Below, piece by piece: positions 1-10,966 of a DNA stretch of 64,000 nt. The stretch is from Ideonella dechloratans (GTDB lineage: Bacteria; Pseudomonadota; Gammaproteobacteria; Burkholderiales; Burkholderiaceae_C): assembly GCF_021049305.1 (NCBI RefSeq), contig NZ_CP088082.1, positions 496,001-560,000 on the forward strand, in the 5' to 3' direction. Both the position numbers and the translations under genes were made by a program. The notes under the pieces are model-generated. The model saw only the letters and a program-made list of their open reading frames with translations. It was not told the DNA's origin and did no database searches. Position 1 is the first letter of the stretch. Each line of letters begins with the position of its first letter.

Positions 1-75
1 ATCGACGGGCGGTGGTAGTCCACTGAAAGGCAGCTGTTGTTGACCGAACAGTCATTCCCCAGTGGCCGAGCCCCA

Positions 76-993
76 TCACCCCTCCTCCCCCACCTCCCAA
101 TAAGGCGGATCCCCAAACGCCGTGCGCAGCCAATCCACCAGCGCGCGCAGCTTGGCGGACACCTTGCGCCCTTCGGGGTGGGCCACGTACAGATATTCCG
201 GCGCCGCCTGCAGGCCGATGTCCACCACCTTCAGCGTGCCGGCGCGGATGTCCTGGCCCACGATGAAGCTGGGCAGCATGGCCAACCCCAGGCCGGCCAG
301 GGCGGCGTCGCGCATCATGTCGCCGTTGTTCACGCGCAGGGCCGCGGGTGGGCGCACGAAGTCGGTGGGCTCCTCGCCTTCACCTTCAAAGCGCCAGTCG
401 GCAATGCCGCGGTTCAGGTAATAGATGGCGCGGTGGCCGGTCAGGTCGGCCGGGCTCTGGGGCTCGCCGTGGCGGGCCAGGTAGTCGGGCGACGCCACCA
501 GCCTGCGCCGGCCGCGCGCCAGCGTCCAGGCCACCAGGCGGGAGTCTTCGATGCGGCCGTGGCGGATGACGGCGTCGAAGCCTTCGGCCATGGCGTCCAC
601 CCGGCGGTCGTCCAGTTCCAGCGTCAGCGCAATGGCGGGGTGGCGGGCCAGAAAGGGGTAGAGCGCCGGCCCCAGGTGCGTTCGCCCGAAGGTGACGGGG
701 GCGGACAGCCGCATGGGCCCGGCCAGCTCGCCGCGGCGCTCGGCCATGTCGGCCACGGCCTCGTCCACGTCCTGCACCAGGCGCCGCGCCCGCACCAGAA
801 AGGCGGCGCCGTCCTCGGTCAGGCTCAGGCGCCGGGTGGTGCGGTGGAAGAGGCGGGCGCCCAGGTCTTCTTCCAGCGCGGCCAGCCGGCTGCTGACGAC
901 CGATTTGGACCAGCCCCCGCGCCGCGCGGCGGCGCTGATGGAGCCCACCTCCGCCACGGCGACGAAGCTGGCAATGTCCTCGAGCTTGAGCAT
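76..993 (-). CDS. LysR-family transcriptional regulator
   Basis: A 305-aa protein of normal LysR length. An N-terminal winged HTH (about residues 1-60, beginning MLKLEDIASFVAVAEVGS) is followed by a type 2 periplasmic-binding-like effector domain (about 90-295). It resembles the CrgA/DmlR-like subgroup that often controls a neighbouring oxidoreductase. It is divergent from the short-chain dehydrogenase at 1193, with a 199-bp shared promoter region, so that gene is its likely target (inference). The effector cannot be read from the sequence. Confidence 0.93.
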   Translation of the reverse strand: MLKLEDIASFVAVAEVGSISAAARRGGWSKSVVSSRLAALEEDLGARLFHRTTRRLSLTEDGAAFLVRARRLVQDVDEAVADMAERRGELAGPMRLSAPVTFGRTHLGPALYPFLARHPAIALTLELDDRRVDAMAEGFDAVIRHGRIEDSRLVAWTLARGRRRLVASPDYLARHGEPQSPADLTGHRAIYYLNRGIADWRFEGEGEEPTDFVRPPAALRVNNGDMMRDAALAGLGLAMLPSFIVGQDIRAGTLKVVDIGLQAAPEYLYVAHPEGRKVSAKLRALVDWLRTAFGDPPYWEVGEEG

Positions 994-1192
994 GGCGGGC
1001 CCTTCCGGCGGGCGCTGGGGTGGCCCGGTGGCTGGCAGTTTACGGACGGCGCTCGGTCGGATTGTTCTGCTTTTGCGGAAAGTTGATCCGCGGCTGGCTG
1101 GCTTCTCTCGCGGTTGCTGCAGGAACAGACTGCGTCATCGCCATTGAAGGCGCAACCCAACGGTCTGCAACTGTCAGACGAAGGAGAACAGC

Positions 1193-1960
1193 ATGAGCGG
1201 AAGACTGAACGGCAAGGTGGCCCTGGTGACGGGCGCCAGTTCCGGCATTGGGCGGGCCACGGCGCGCCTGTTTGCGGCCGAAGGGGCCCGGGTGGTGGTG
1301 GGCGCGCGCCGCGCCGCCGAGCTGGATGAACTGGTGGCCGAGATTGCCGCTGCCGGCGGCAGCGCGGTGGCGCTGGCGGGCGATGTGCGCTCCGAGGCCT
1401 ACGCCCAGGCGCTGGTGGCGCTGGCCGTGCAGCGCTACGGCCGGCTGGACGTGGCCTTCAACAACGCCGGCACGCTGGGCGAGGGCGGGCCCAGCATCGA
1501 GGTGTCCGAAGCCGGCTGGGCCGACACGCTGGCCATCAACCTCACCGGCGCCTTCCTGGGCGCCAAGCACCAGATCGCGCAGATGCTGAAGAACGGCGGC
1601 GGCTCGGTCATCTTCACCTCCACCTTCGTGGGCTACACGGTGGCCTTTCCGGGCACCACGGCCTATGCGGCCAGCAAGTCGGGCCTGATCGGCCTGACCC
1701 AGGCGCTGGCGGCCGAATATGGCCCGCAGCAGGTGCGGGTGAATGCCGTGCTGCCCGGCGCGGTGGACACCGACATGTACCGCAGCAAGAACGACAGCGC
1801 CGAGGCGCAGACCTTCATCACCGGCCTGCACGCCCTCAAGCGCGTGGCCCAGCCCGAAGAGATCGCCCGCTCGGTGCTCTACCTGGCCTCGGACGATGCG
1901 TCCTTCGTGACGGGCACGGCGTCGCTGGTGGATGGCGGGCTGTCCATCACGCGCACCTGA
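1193..1960 (+). CDS. Short-chain dehydrogenase/reductase (SDR), classical type
   Basis: A 255-aa classical SDR with all the usual landmarks. The cofactor glycine motif TGASSGIG lies near residues 14-21, NNAG near 90-93, the catalytic Ser follows in the strand containing VIFTSTF, and YAASK supplies Tyr and Lys. The C-terminal DGG of the FabG-like branch is present. An Arg after the first strand (VVVGARR) suggests NADP(H). A strong AAGGAG lies 7 bp upstream of the ATG. The substrate is unknown. It is probably controlled by the divergent LysR gene. Confidence 0.93.
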   Translation: MSGRLNGKVALVTGASSGIGRATARLFAAEGARVVVGARRAAELDELVAEIAAAGGSAVALAGDVRSEAYAQALVALAVQRYGRLDVAFNNAGTLGEGGPSIEVSEAGWADTLAINLTGAFLGAKHQIAQMLKNGGGSVIFTSTFVGYTVAFPGTTAYAASKSGLIGLTQALAAEYGPQQVRVNAVLPGAVDTDMYRSKNDSAEAQTFITGLHALKRVAQPEEIARSVLYLASDDASFVTGTASLVDGGLSITRT

Positions 1961-1973
1961 GGGTGTGCGCGGG

Positions 1974-2414
1974 TCAGCGCGCGCTGTCTTGGTCCGGCGC
2001 CACCGGCTCCAGCCAAGTCACCACCTGGCCGTCCAGCGCTTCCTGCAGGGCAATGTGGCTCATGGCGGTGGCAGGGGCCGCGCCATGCCAGTGCTTCACC
2101 CCCGGAGGAATGGTGACCACGTCGCCGGGGCGGATGTCCTGCACCGGCCCGCCCCATTGCTGCACCCGGCCGCGGCCCGCGGTGACGATGAGCGTCTGCC
2201 CCAGCGGGTGGGTGTGCCAAGCCGTTCGGGCGCCGGGCTCGAAGGTGACCAGGCCGCCGGAGGTGCGGGCTGGCGGGGCGGCCGCGAACAGCGGGTCCAC
2301 GCGGACCGTGCCGGTGAACCAGTCGGCCGGGCCGGGGTAGGAAGCCTGGCTGCCCACGGGAATGACCTGAACGGTCGCGGGCTCGGCGGCCGGGGGGGCG
2401 GAAAGGGTGTCCAT
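1974..2414 (-). CDS. Cupin-domain protein
   Basis: A 146-aa single-domain cupin. It shows the two cupin motifs: H-x-H in [12 protein letters not shown] with a downstream Glu/Gln position, and [12 protein letters not shown] as motif 2. It resembles the carboxymuconolactone-decarboxylase-associated and mandelonitrile-lyase-like cupins often found with SDRs and quinone or aldehyde detoxification genes. AGGAG lies 6 bp before the ATG. It converges with the SDR (13-bp gap) and follows the MFS remnant in the same direction. The specific reaction is unknown. Confidence 0.88.
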   Translation of the reverse strand: MDTLSAPPAAEPATVQVIPVGSQASYPGPADWFTGTVRVDPLFAAAPPARTSGGLVTFEPGARTAWHTHPLGQTLIVTAGRGRVQQWGGPVQDIRPGDVVTIPPGVKHWHGAAPATAMSHIALQEALDGQVVTWLEPVAPDQDSAR

Positions 2415-2426
2415 GAGGAACTCCTG

Positions 2427-2837
2427 TCAGTGAAGAGAGCGGGGGGATGGGGCGGGCGCGCGCCCGGCCTGCGCCGCCAGCAGTGACGCCAGCACCAGCA
2501 CGGCTGCCGCGGCGCCGACGAGGCCCCACAGCACCAGCAGCACGGCGGTGGCGCCCGACATGGACCAGAAGCCGCCGATGGCCACGCCGATCAGCGCACG
2601 GCCGGCCATGAACACGCCGGCGCTCGGCGCCAGCGCCACCACCGTGCCGGAGACGACCATCAGCCCCGTCAGCCCGATCAACAGGGTCTTGCGGTTCCAC
2701 CCCGTGGTGAGCGGCGCCACGAGCAGGCTGGTCAGCAGCGCGAAGCCGCCCAGCGACAAAGCCAGCACGGCGCCCCAGTGGGCCGGGGGAGTGTCGGGCA
2801 GGGCCGATGAAGAGGGCGACAGCGCGGTGGAAGCCAT
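2427..2837 (-). pseudogene. Internally deleted MFS transporter (NepI/YdhP-like) remnant
   Basis: The frame is open for 136 codons but encodes only about a third of a 12-TM major facilitator. It starts like the family (ALSLGGFAL), jumps directly to TSLLVAPLTTGWNRKT, keeps the GRALIGVAIGGFWSMS segment, then jumps to a hydrophobic stretch typical of the C-terminal half. Two in-frame internal deletions explain this best. The first junction sits on the codons for F-A-L, which occur on both sides in intact relatives. A functional 4-TM product cannot be excluded, but a remnant is more likely. Confidence 0.7.
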
Positions 2838-2992
2838 GGGGTGCCATTGTTGGCAGGAGCATTGATGCTGACTAGCTCATCAATCTTGCTTGCCCTTATC
2901 GATTGGATTCATGAGTTCGCATCAGCCCTGCTGCGTGCGTGGGTGGGGCCCGGATGAAACAATCCGGCTCTACTCATGAGGGAGGATCATCA

Positions 2993-3952
2993 GTGGCAAG
3001 GGACAACGACATCGGCGACCTGATGGCCTTTCTGGCGGTGGCGCGCGAGCGCAGCTTCACCCGGGCCGCTGCCAAGCTGGGCGTGTCCCAATCGGCGCTC
3101 AGCCACACGCTGCGGGCCATGGAAGCGCGCATGGGCCTGCGCCTGCTCACCCGCACCACGCGCAGCGTGGCGCCCACGGAGGCGGGCGAGCGCCTGCTGC
3201 AGACGGTGGGGCCGCGGCTGGACGAGATCGAGGCCGAGCTGCGGGCCCTGAAGGAGATGCGCGACCAGCCCGCCGGCACGGTGCGCATCACCGCCATCGA
3301 CTTCGCGGTGGACCATGTCATCTGGCCGCGCCTGGCGCCGCTGCTGCTGCAGTACCCGGACATCCAGGTGGAGGTCAGCGTGGACTACCGGCTGACCGAC
3401 ATCGTGGCCGATGGCTTCGACATCGGCGTGCGCCATGGCGACCAGGTGGAGAAGGACATGATCGCCGTGCCGGTGGACGCGCCGATGCAGATGGCCATGG
3501 TGGCCAGCCCGGCCTACTTCACCCGCCACCCGGTGCCGCGCACCCCGCAGGACCTGACGAGCCAGCAGTGCATCACGCTGCGCCTGCCCACCAAGGGCGG
3601 GCTCTATGCGTGGGAGCTGGAAAAGGGCCGGCAGAAGCTGCAGGCCCGGGTGTCCGGCCAGGTGGTGTTCAACGGCGTGTACCAGATGGTCAACGCCGCG
3701 CTGTCGGGCCTGGGTCTGGCCTTCGTGCCCGACGATCTGGTGGCTCCGCATGTGGCCCAGGGCAACCTGGTGCGGGTGATGGAGGACTGGTGCCCGGCCT
3801 TCCCCGGCCTGCACCTGTACTACCCCAGTCGGCGCCAGTCCTCGCGCGCGCTGCAGCTGGTGGTGGAGGCGCTGCGCTACCGCCGCCCGGCCCTGGGCGA
3901 GGCGCCGGTCAAGGGCAGCACGCGCAGCAGGAAAGTCCTGACGAATTCATGA
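2993..3952 (+). CDS. LysR-family transcriptional regulator
   Basis: About 319 aa from the GTG at 2993. I chose this start because GGAGG (2981-2985) is spaced 7 bp from it and the LysR HTH begins directly after it (DIGDLMAFLAVARERSFTRA). Upstream in-frame starts at 2939 and 2954 would add an unconserved tail. HTH is about residues 5-65 and the effector-binding domain about 90-300. It is divergent from the MFS remnant and cupin, so it may once have controlled that efflux gene. Confidence 0.92.
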   Translation: MARDNDIGDLMAFLAVARERSFTRAAAKLGVSQSALSHTLRAMEARMGLRLLTRTTRSVAPTEAGERLLQTVGPRLDEIEAELRALKEMRDQPAGTVRITAIDFAVDHVIWPRLAPLLLQYPDIQVEVSVDYRLTDIVADGFDIGVRHGDQVEKDMIAVPVDAPMQMAMVASPAYFTRHPVPRTPQDLTSQQCITLRLPTKGGLYAWELEKGRQKLQARVSGQVVFNGVYQMVNAALSGLGLAFVPDDLVAPHVAQGNLVRVMEDWCPAFPGLHLYYPSRRQSSRALQLVVEALRYRRPALGEAPVKGSTRSRKVLTNS

Positions 3953-4082
3953 GTCGGCCTCATGGGGTCTAGAGGTCTGACCCGACTACACAGGGCCAGC
4001 CTGGCGCCTTAACGTTCCGCCTTCCTGCCGCCCGACGCTGGGTGGCCAGGGCCACATGAACGCACAGGGAAGGACGCAGACC

Positions 4083-5102
4083 ATGGAACCTTTGGACGCA
4101 CAGGTGCTGCGCCAGAGCCTGCAATGGCAGGCCCAGGGGCAGCGCGTGCTGCTGGTCACCGTGGCCCGCACCTGGGGCTCGTCGCCCCGGCCGCCGGGCT
4201 CGCTGATGGCACTGCGCGAGGACGGCCTCACGGTCGGTTCGGTCTCCGGCGGCTGCGTGGAGGACGACCTGGTGCACCGCCTGCGCCAGGGCGACATCGG
4301 CCTGGACGCTGCCACCGACCGCCCGCGCCTGGTGCGCTACGGTGTGACGACCGAGCAGGCCCACCGTTTCGGCCTGCCCTGCGGCGGCACGCTGGAGCTG
4401 ATGTTGGAGCCCCTGTCGACCCACAGCCGCCTGGCCGAGACCCTGGCCGCGCTGGAACGGCGCCAGAGCCTGCAGCGCACGCTGGACCTGCGCAGCGGGG
4501 CCGTCACGCTGGCGCCCGGCGCGCATGACGCCGTGCCCCATTGGGCGGATGAACACCACTTCGTCAGCCAGCTGGGGCCGCAGGCGCGGCTGCTGCTGAT
4601 CGGGGCGGGGGATCTGTCGCGCTACCTGGCCGGCATGGCGCGCGGCATGGGCTTTGACGTGACCGTGTGCGACCCGCGGCCCGAGCAGGCCGACTGGGCC
4701 GAGCCCGGCATCGGCTTCAGCCGCGAGATGCCCGACGACCTGGTGCAGCGCCTGCGGCCGGACCGCCGCACCGCGGTGGTGGCCGTCAGCCACGACCCCA
4801 AGCTGGATGACCTGGCCCTGATCGACGCGCTGCAGACCGAGGCCTTCTACGTCGGCGCCATCGGCTCGCGGCGCAACAGCGCCACCCGGCGCCAGCGCCT
4901 GCGCGAGCACTTCGACCTGAGCGACGCCCAGCTCGACCGCCTGCGCGGCCCGGCCGGCCTGCCCATCGGCAGCAAGACGCCGGCCGAGATCGCCCTGTCC
5001 ATCCTGGCGGAGGTGGTGGCCACCAAGAACGGTGTGGCCCCGGCCTCTGCGCCTTCTTCTGCCCCCTCACAACCTTCCACTCAAGCGGTGACGCACCCAT
5101 GA
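4083..5102 (+). CDS. XdhC/CoxI-family molybdenum hydroxylase maturation factor
   Basis: About 339 aa. The N-terminal XdhC_CoxI domain contains GSSPRPPGSLM and SVSGGCVEDDL, including the conserved Cys that in XdhC binds molybdenum cofactor. A Rossmann-like XdhC_C domain follows (LLLIGAGDLSRYLA, then YVGAIGSRRN and GLPIGSKTPAEIALS). The family inserts sulfurated Moco into xanthine-dehydrogenase-type enzymes. The ATG at 4083 is preferred over 4056 because AGGGAAGGA precedes it by 8 bp. The stop overlaps the next start (ATGA), so it is coupled to the hydroxylase subunits it presumably serves. Confidence 0.92.
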   Translation: MEPLDAQVLRQSLQWQAQGQRVLLVTVARTWGSSPRPPGSLMALREDGLTVGSVSGGCVEDDLVHRLRQGDIGLDAATDRPRLVRYGVTTEQAHRFGLPCGGTLELMLEPLSTHSRLAETLAALERRQSLQRTLDLRSGAVTLAPGAHDAVPHWADEHHFVSQLGPQARLLLIGAGDLSRYLAGMARGMGFDVTVCDPRPEQADWAEPGIGFSREMPDDLVQRLRPDRRTAVVAVSHDPKLDDLALIDALQTEAFYVGAIGSRRNSATRRQRLREHFDLSDAQLDRLRGPAGLPIGSKTPAEIALSILAEVVATKNGVAPASAPSSAPSQPSTQAVTHP

Positions 5103-5565
5103 CCACCCTGAAGATCAACGGCCGCCCCGTGGCGGTGGACACCCCGCCCGAAACCCCGCTGCTGTGGGTGCTGCGCGACGAGCTGGGCATGACCGGCACC
5201 AAGTTCGGCTGCGGCATGGCCTTGTGCGGCGCCTGCACCGTGCACATCGACGGCCGGCCCACGCGCGCCTGCGTGACGCCCATCGCCGCGGTGGGTGACC
5301 AGGCGGTCAGCACCATCGACGCCATGGCCGACGACCGCGTGGGCCGCGTGGTGCAGCAGGCCTGGGTGGAGCTGGGCGTGGCCCAGTGCGGCTACTGCCA
5401 GGCCGGTCAGATCATGTCGGCGGTGGCCCTGCTCAAGCAGCAGCCCAAGCCCTCGGAGCGCCAGATCGACGAGGCGATGAACGGCAACATCTGCCGCTGC
5501 GGCACCTATCCCCGCATCCGTGCGGCCATCCAGCTGGCGGCCAGCCGTCTTCAAGGAGCGAAGTG

Positions 5566-5566
<1 letters not shown>
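5099..5566 (+). CDS. 2Fe-2S subunit of an IorAB-type molybdenum hydroxylase
   Basis: A 155-aa two-cluster small subunit. The plant-type 2Fe-2S site is CGMALCGACTVHIDG with its fourth Cys in TRAC. The second, helical cluster is CGYCQAGQ plus NICRCGTYPRI. Length and motifs match isoquinoline 1-oxidoreductase alpha and related aldehyde or N-heterocycle dehydrogenases. It passes electrons from the Moco subunit at 5566 to an acceptor. No FAD subunit is encoded here, as is normal for this group, which usually hands electrons to a cytochrome. Confidence 0.94.
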
Positions 5567-7857
<2,291 letters not shown>

Positions 7858-7865
7858 GCGCGGCC

Positions 7866-8480
7866 ATGCAGAGCCCTGGCGCGCAGCGAGGCCCGGTCGG
7901 CATCCTGCTGTGCGCGGGCTTCGGCCGGCGCTTCGGGGGGGACAAGCTGCTGGCGCCGCTGGCCGATGGCACGCCGGTGGCGGTGGCCAGCGCCCGCACG
8001 CTGGTGGCCGCACTGGGTCCACTGGGCCGGGCGGTGGCGGTGCTGCGGCCCGGCCAGCAGGCGCTGCAGTCCGCCCTGGCGGGCACCGGCATCGCGCTGC
8101 TGAGCAGCGCGGCGGCGGTGGAAGGCATGGGCGCGGCGCTGGCGGCGGCCGTTCAGGCCCACGCCCAGGCCCCGGGCTGGGTGGTCGCCCTGGGTGACAT
8201 GCCCTGCGTGGCCGAGGCCACGGTGCGCCGGGTGGCGTCGGCGCTGGCCCACGACGACGCGCTGGCGGCGCCCTTTCACCAGGGGCGCCGGGGGCATCCG
8301 GTGGGCTTTGGCCGGCACTGGGGGCCCCAGCTGGCCCACCTGGGCGGCGACGAGGGCGCCCGGGCCCTGCTGCGTCGGCAGGCCGGGCAGATCACGCGCA
8401 TCGACGTGGACGACCCGGGCTGCCTGCTGGATGTGGACACGCCGCAGGATCTGGCCGACTTGACCGCGCCCGGGAGCTGA
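7866..8480 (+). CDS. MobA-like nucleotidyltransferase
   Basis: 204 aa with the MobA/MocA NTP-transferase fold. The start shows LLCAGFGRRFGGDKLL (a variant of LAAGxGxRxGxxK), then VVALGDMPCV with the metal-binding Asp, GRRGHPVGFG, and a C-terminal LLDVDTPQDL. Proteins of this type attach CMP or GMP to molybdopterin. With XdhC and a hydroxylase in the same operon, a MocA-like cytidylyltransferase making MCD is the likely role (inference). It starts 8 bp after the large subunit and ends 1 bp from the convergent BON gene. Confidence 0.88.
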   Translation: MQSPGAQRGPVGILLCAGFGRRFGGDKLLAPLADGTPVAVASARTLVAALGPLGRAVAVLRPGQQALQSALAGTGIALLSSAAAVEGMGAALAAAVQAHAQAPGWVVALGDMPCVAEATVRRVASALAHDDALAAPFHQGRRGHPVGFGRHWGPQLAHLGGDEGARALLRRQAGQITRIDVDDPGCLLDVDTPQDLADLTAPGS

Positions 8481-8481
8481 C

Positions 8482-8973
8482 TCAGCCGCGCACTTCCATC
8501 TGGTTTTCCACCCCGCGCACGCCATCGACCTGCATGGCCAGCTGGGTGGCGCGAGCGCGCGATTGGTCATCCGGCGCCTCGCCCTTGAGCAGCACATGGC
8601 CGTTGCGGGTGTCCACGTTGACCTTCAGTACGTTGAGCTTGGGGTCCTGGGCCAGCTTGGCGTTGACCGCGGTGGTGATGGCGGCGTCATCCACCGCGTT
8701 GGCCATCTTCTTGGCGGTGCGTTCGAAGCGGTCGCCGACCTCGGCGGCGGCCTCGGCGCTGGCGTCACGCGCCTGGTTCAGTTCCTGGGAGGCGCGGGCC
8801 TGGGCGGCGTCGATCTTGGCGTCGGCCTGGGCGATGGCCGCATCGACCTTGTCGCCGGCGGTGTGCTCCTGCTCGCGTTGGGAGCAGGCGGCCAGGGTCA
8901 GGCCCCAGGCACACAGGCCGGCCAGGGCCAGGGTTCGCAGGGGGGGGCGGTTCAGGGGGCTGTGCATGTTCAT
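8482..8973 (-). CDS. BON-domain lipoprotein
   Basis: 163 aa. The N-terminal signal ends in a lipobox, LTLAAC, so this is a probable lipoprotein. An Ala/Gln/Asp-rich helical linker (about 40-95) follows, then one BON domain (about 95-160: DDAAITTAVNAKLAQDPKL through GVRGVENQMEVRG). BON proteins such as OsmY bind phospholipids and respond to osmotic or envelope stress. The downstream-facing neighbours (UPF0391 peptide, MscS channel) fit an envelope-stress theme. Confidence 0.9.
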   Translation of the reverse strand: MNMHSPLNRPPLRTLALAGLCAWGLTLAACSQREQEHTAGDKVDAAIAQADAKIDAAQARASQELNQARDASAEAAAEVGDRFERTAKKMANAVDDAAITTAVNAKLAQDPKLNVLKVNVDTRNGHVLLKGEAPDDQSRARATQLAMQVDGVRGVENQMEVRG

Positions 8974-9003
8974 CTCCTGTCGATGGGGGGTGAAAGACCG
9001 GGC

Positions 9004-9168
9004 TCAGCGCTTGCGCAGCAGGCCGGCCACGAAGGACGCGACCGCCATGAGCAGAAAGACCAGGAACAGGATCTTGGCGATGCCTGCCGCGCCGGCGGCG
9101 ATGCCGCCGAAGCCCAGCAAGGCGGCGATCAGGGCGATCACGAGAAAGACGACGGTGTAGTGCAGCAT
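9004..9168 (-). CDS. UPF0391 (DUF1328) small membrane protein
   Basis: 54 aa from the ATG at 9168, preceded by GAGGAG. It has two hydrophobic helices ([19 protein letters not shown] and a second covering [17 protein letters not shown]) around a glycine-rich turn ([12 protein letters not shown]), ending in LLRKR. This is the full length and pattern of YtjA/UPF0391 proteins, often induced by stress. The longer in-frame extension to 9273 has no family support. Confidence 0.92.
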   Translation of the reverse strand: MLHYTVVFLVIALIAALLGFGGIAAGAAGIAKILFLVFLLMAVASFVAGLLRKR

Positions 9169-9318
9169 GGTGAACTCCTCTCTGTGGGAAGAAGACGGTG
9201 TCTTCCATGGGTTCGCGGCCCCGTCCGGACCGGCGATGGGTTCACTGTAGGCAGCACGGTGGCCCCGGGCCATCGGCCCAGGAGAGGTGTCCGTGTAGGA
9301 AGGCGCGAGCCCGGCGTG

Positions 9319-10410
9319 TCAGTCAGCGGCCGCTGGGGCCAGCGCCAGGCTCTGGCCTTCGGGCAGGGCCAGGTGCAGGGTGCGGGTGGGGAAGGCGAAG
9401 CCGGTGCCCAGCGCCTGGGCCATGTCCATCAGGGCCAGGTTGATCTGCTGCTGGGTGTCCATGTAGGGGCCGTAGTCCGCCACTGTCATGTAGTAGACGA
9501 CCTCGAAGTCCAGGCTGCTTTCGCCCAGGGCGGCGAAGTGGGCGCGGTCGAAGCGGGCGTTGTCCAGGCCGTCGATGATGGCCTTCACCTTGTCGGGCAC
9601 CTGGCGCAGGGTCTCGGTGGGGGTGTCGTAGGTCAGGCCGAAGCGGAAGACGATGCGCCGCTCCTGCATGCGCTTGTAGTTGCGGATGCGGCTCTTGAGC
9701 AGGTCGTTGTTGGCCACCACCACCTCTTCGCCGGTGATGCTCTGGATGCGGGTGGTCTTCAGGCCCACGTGCTTGACGGTGCCCGAGAGGTTGTCCACGA
9801 CGATGAAGTCGCCAACCAGGAAGGGCTTGTCCAGCGAGATGGAGAGCGAGGCGAACAGGTCGCCCAGGATGTTCTGCACCGCCAGGGCCACGGCCACGCC
9901 GCCGATGCCCAGCGAGGCGACCAGGGTGGTGATGTTGAAGCCGAGGTTGTCCAGCACCATCAGCGTCACCACGGTCCACAGCACCAGCTGCATGCCCCAG
10001 CGCATCATGCTGAGGTTGGTCTGCAGCTGGGCGTTGTTGTTCTCCTGGCTGCTCTTCTGGCGCCGCAGCAGCCAGGCCTGCAGGGCGGCCTGCACCCACA
10101 GGCCCACCTGCAGGATGAACACCAGCACCATGCCCTTGTCCAGCAGCCGGTCCAGCCGGTCGGGCACCTCCAGCATCCGCAGCCCGAACATCAGCGACAG
10201 GGCCAGCAGGGCGAAGCGCCGGGTGGCTCGGGCCACCTCCAGCAGGGTGTCGTCCCAGTGGTTGTCGGTCAGCGGGGCGAACTTCGCCAGGCGGTTGACC
10301 ACCACACTGCGCACGCTGGTGAGCAGCAGGAAGGCCACGGCGAACACGCCCAGGGCCACGGCGAGATGTTCGATGTCATTGCGGGTGAAGAGGGTGATCC
10401 AGTCATTCAT
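9319..10410 (-). CDS. MscS-family mechanosensitive ion channel
   Basis: 363 aa. Several N-terminal TM helices (about residues 15-35, 65-85, 92-112 and 135-160) lead into the MscS pore helix and beta domain: SLGIGGVAVALAVQNILGD, then DKPFLVGDFIVVDNLSG, and GEEVVVANNDLLKSRIRNY. The C-terminal alpha/beta domain includes VYYMTVADYGPYMDTQQQIN. It is an inner-membrane pressure-release or small-ion channel of the YbdG/YnaI-like size class. It may share transcription with the downstream stress genes. Confidence 0.93.
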   Translation of the reverse strand: MNDWITLFTRNDIEHLAVALGVFAVAFLLLTSVRSVVVNRLAKFAPLTDNHWDDTLLEVARATRRFALLALSLMFGLRMLEVPDRLDRLLDKGMVLVFILQVGLWVQAALQAWLLRRQKSSQENNNAQLQTNLSMMRWGMQLVLWTVVTLMVLDNLGFNITTLVASLGIGGVAVALAVQNILGDLFASLSISLDKPFLVGDFIVVDNLSGTVKHVGLKTTRIQSITGEEVVVANNDLLKSRIRNYKRMQERRIVFRFGLTYDTPTETLRQVPDKVKAIIDGLDNARFDRAHFAALGESSLDFEVVYYMTVADYGPYMDTQQQINLALMDMAQALGTGFAFPTRTLHLALPEGQSLALAPAAAD

Positions 10411-10507
10411 GCAGGGGGTCTCCTTGACCTCCCATGCTGCCGGTCACCTGCGCGCGTGTCTGTCGGAACAGTCCGATTTTCCGGGGCGTGCCCCGGCCCG
10501 AGGGGGC

Positions 10508-10933
10508 TCAGGGCCAGCGGCTGCGGAAGCTCGCCGGCACCTCGGCCACCTGGCGCGTGTCGTAATTGAAGAAGACCACGCCCGATTTGCCCAGGGCCAC
10601 TTCGCGCCCGGAGAGCTTCTCGGTCATGCGCCAGACGAAGTCGCAGCCGCGCCGGCTGAAGTCGTCGGCGGCCATCTCGATGACCATGACCTCGCCGTAG
10701 AAGGATTCGCTGCGGTACTGCACCGCGTTGTCGGCCAGGATGATGCCCAGGCCCTCGATGTCGGTTTCGGAGCGGTAGCCCATCCAGCGCAGGAAGCGCT
10801 GGCGGGCCTCGCTGACCAGCACCAGCACCTGGGCGTTGTCCAGGTGGCCGGCGTGGTTGATCTGCGAGATCAGCAGCGGCAGCTCGGTGCGAAAGGGCAG
10901 GCGTTCAGGCAGCTGGATGGTGACGCGGGACAT
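10508..10933 (-). CDS. Hotdog-fold acyl-CoA thioesterase (4HBT/FadM-like)
   Basis: 141 aa with the single hotdog domain of the 4-hydroxybenzoyl-CoA thioesterase/YbgC group. The segment INHAGHLDNAQVLVLVSEAR occupies the position of the family motif DxxGHVNNxxYL. The catalytic acid is shifted or replaced (N/H-A-G-H-L-D-N), as seen in several 4HBT-2 proteins. It then has SFYGEVMVIEM and a C-terminal strand ending in VFFNYDT. Likely a cytoplasmic thioesterase of unknown acyl preference. Confidence 0.85.
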   Translation of the reverse strand: MSRVTIQLPERLPFRTELPLLISQINHAGHLDNAQVLVLVSEARQRFLRWMGYRSETDIEGLGIILADNAVQYRSESFYGEVMVIEMAADDFSRRGCDFVWRMTEKLSGREVALGKSGVVFFNYDTRQVAEVPASFRSRWP

Positions 10934-10966
10934 GGCGGCGTGAGCGGGAGAGGAATGGCGCCGACA

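Noticed and set aside
1..75. Left edge of the window
   Set aside because: 75 bp with no feature that I can support.
3952..3987. Possible terminator after the second LysR gene
   Set aside because: AGTCGG/CCGACT arms overlap alternative pairings and there is no U tract; too weak to list.
8563..10569. 668-codon plus-strand frame over the BON-MscS region
   Set aside because: Antisense to three real genes with family signatures.
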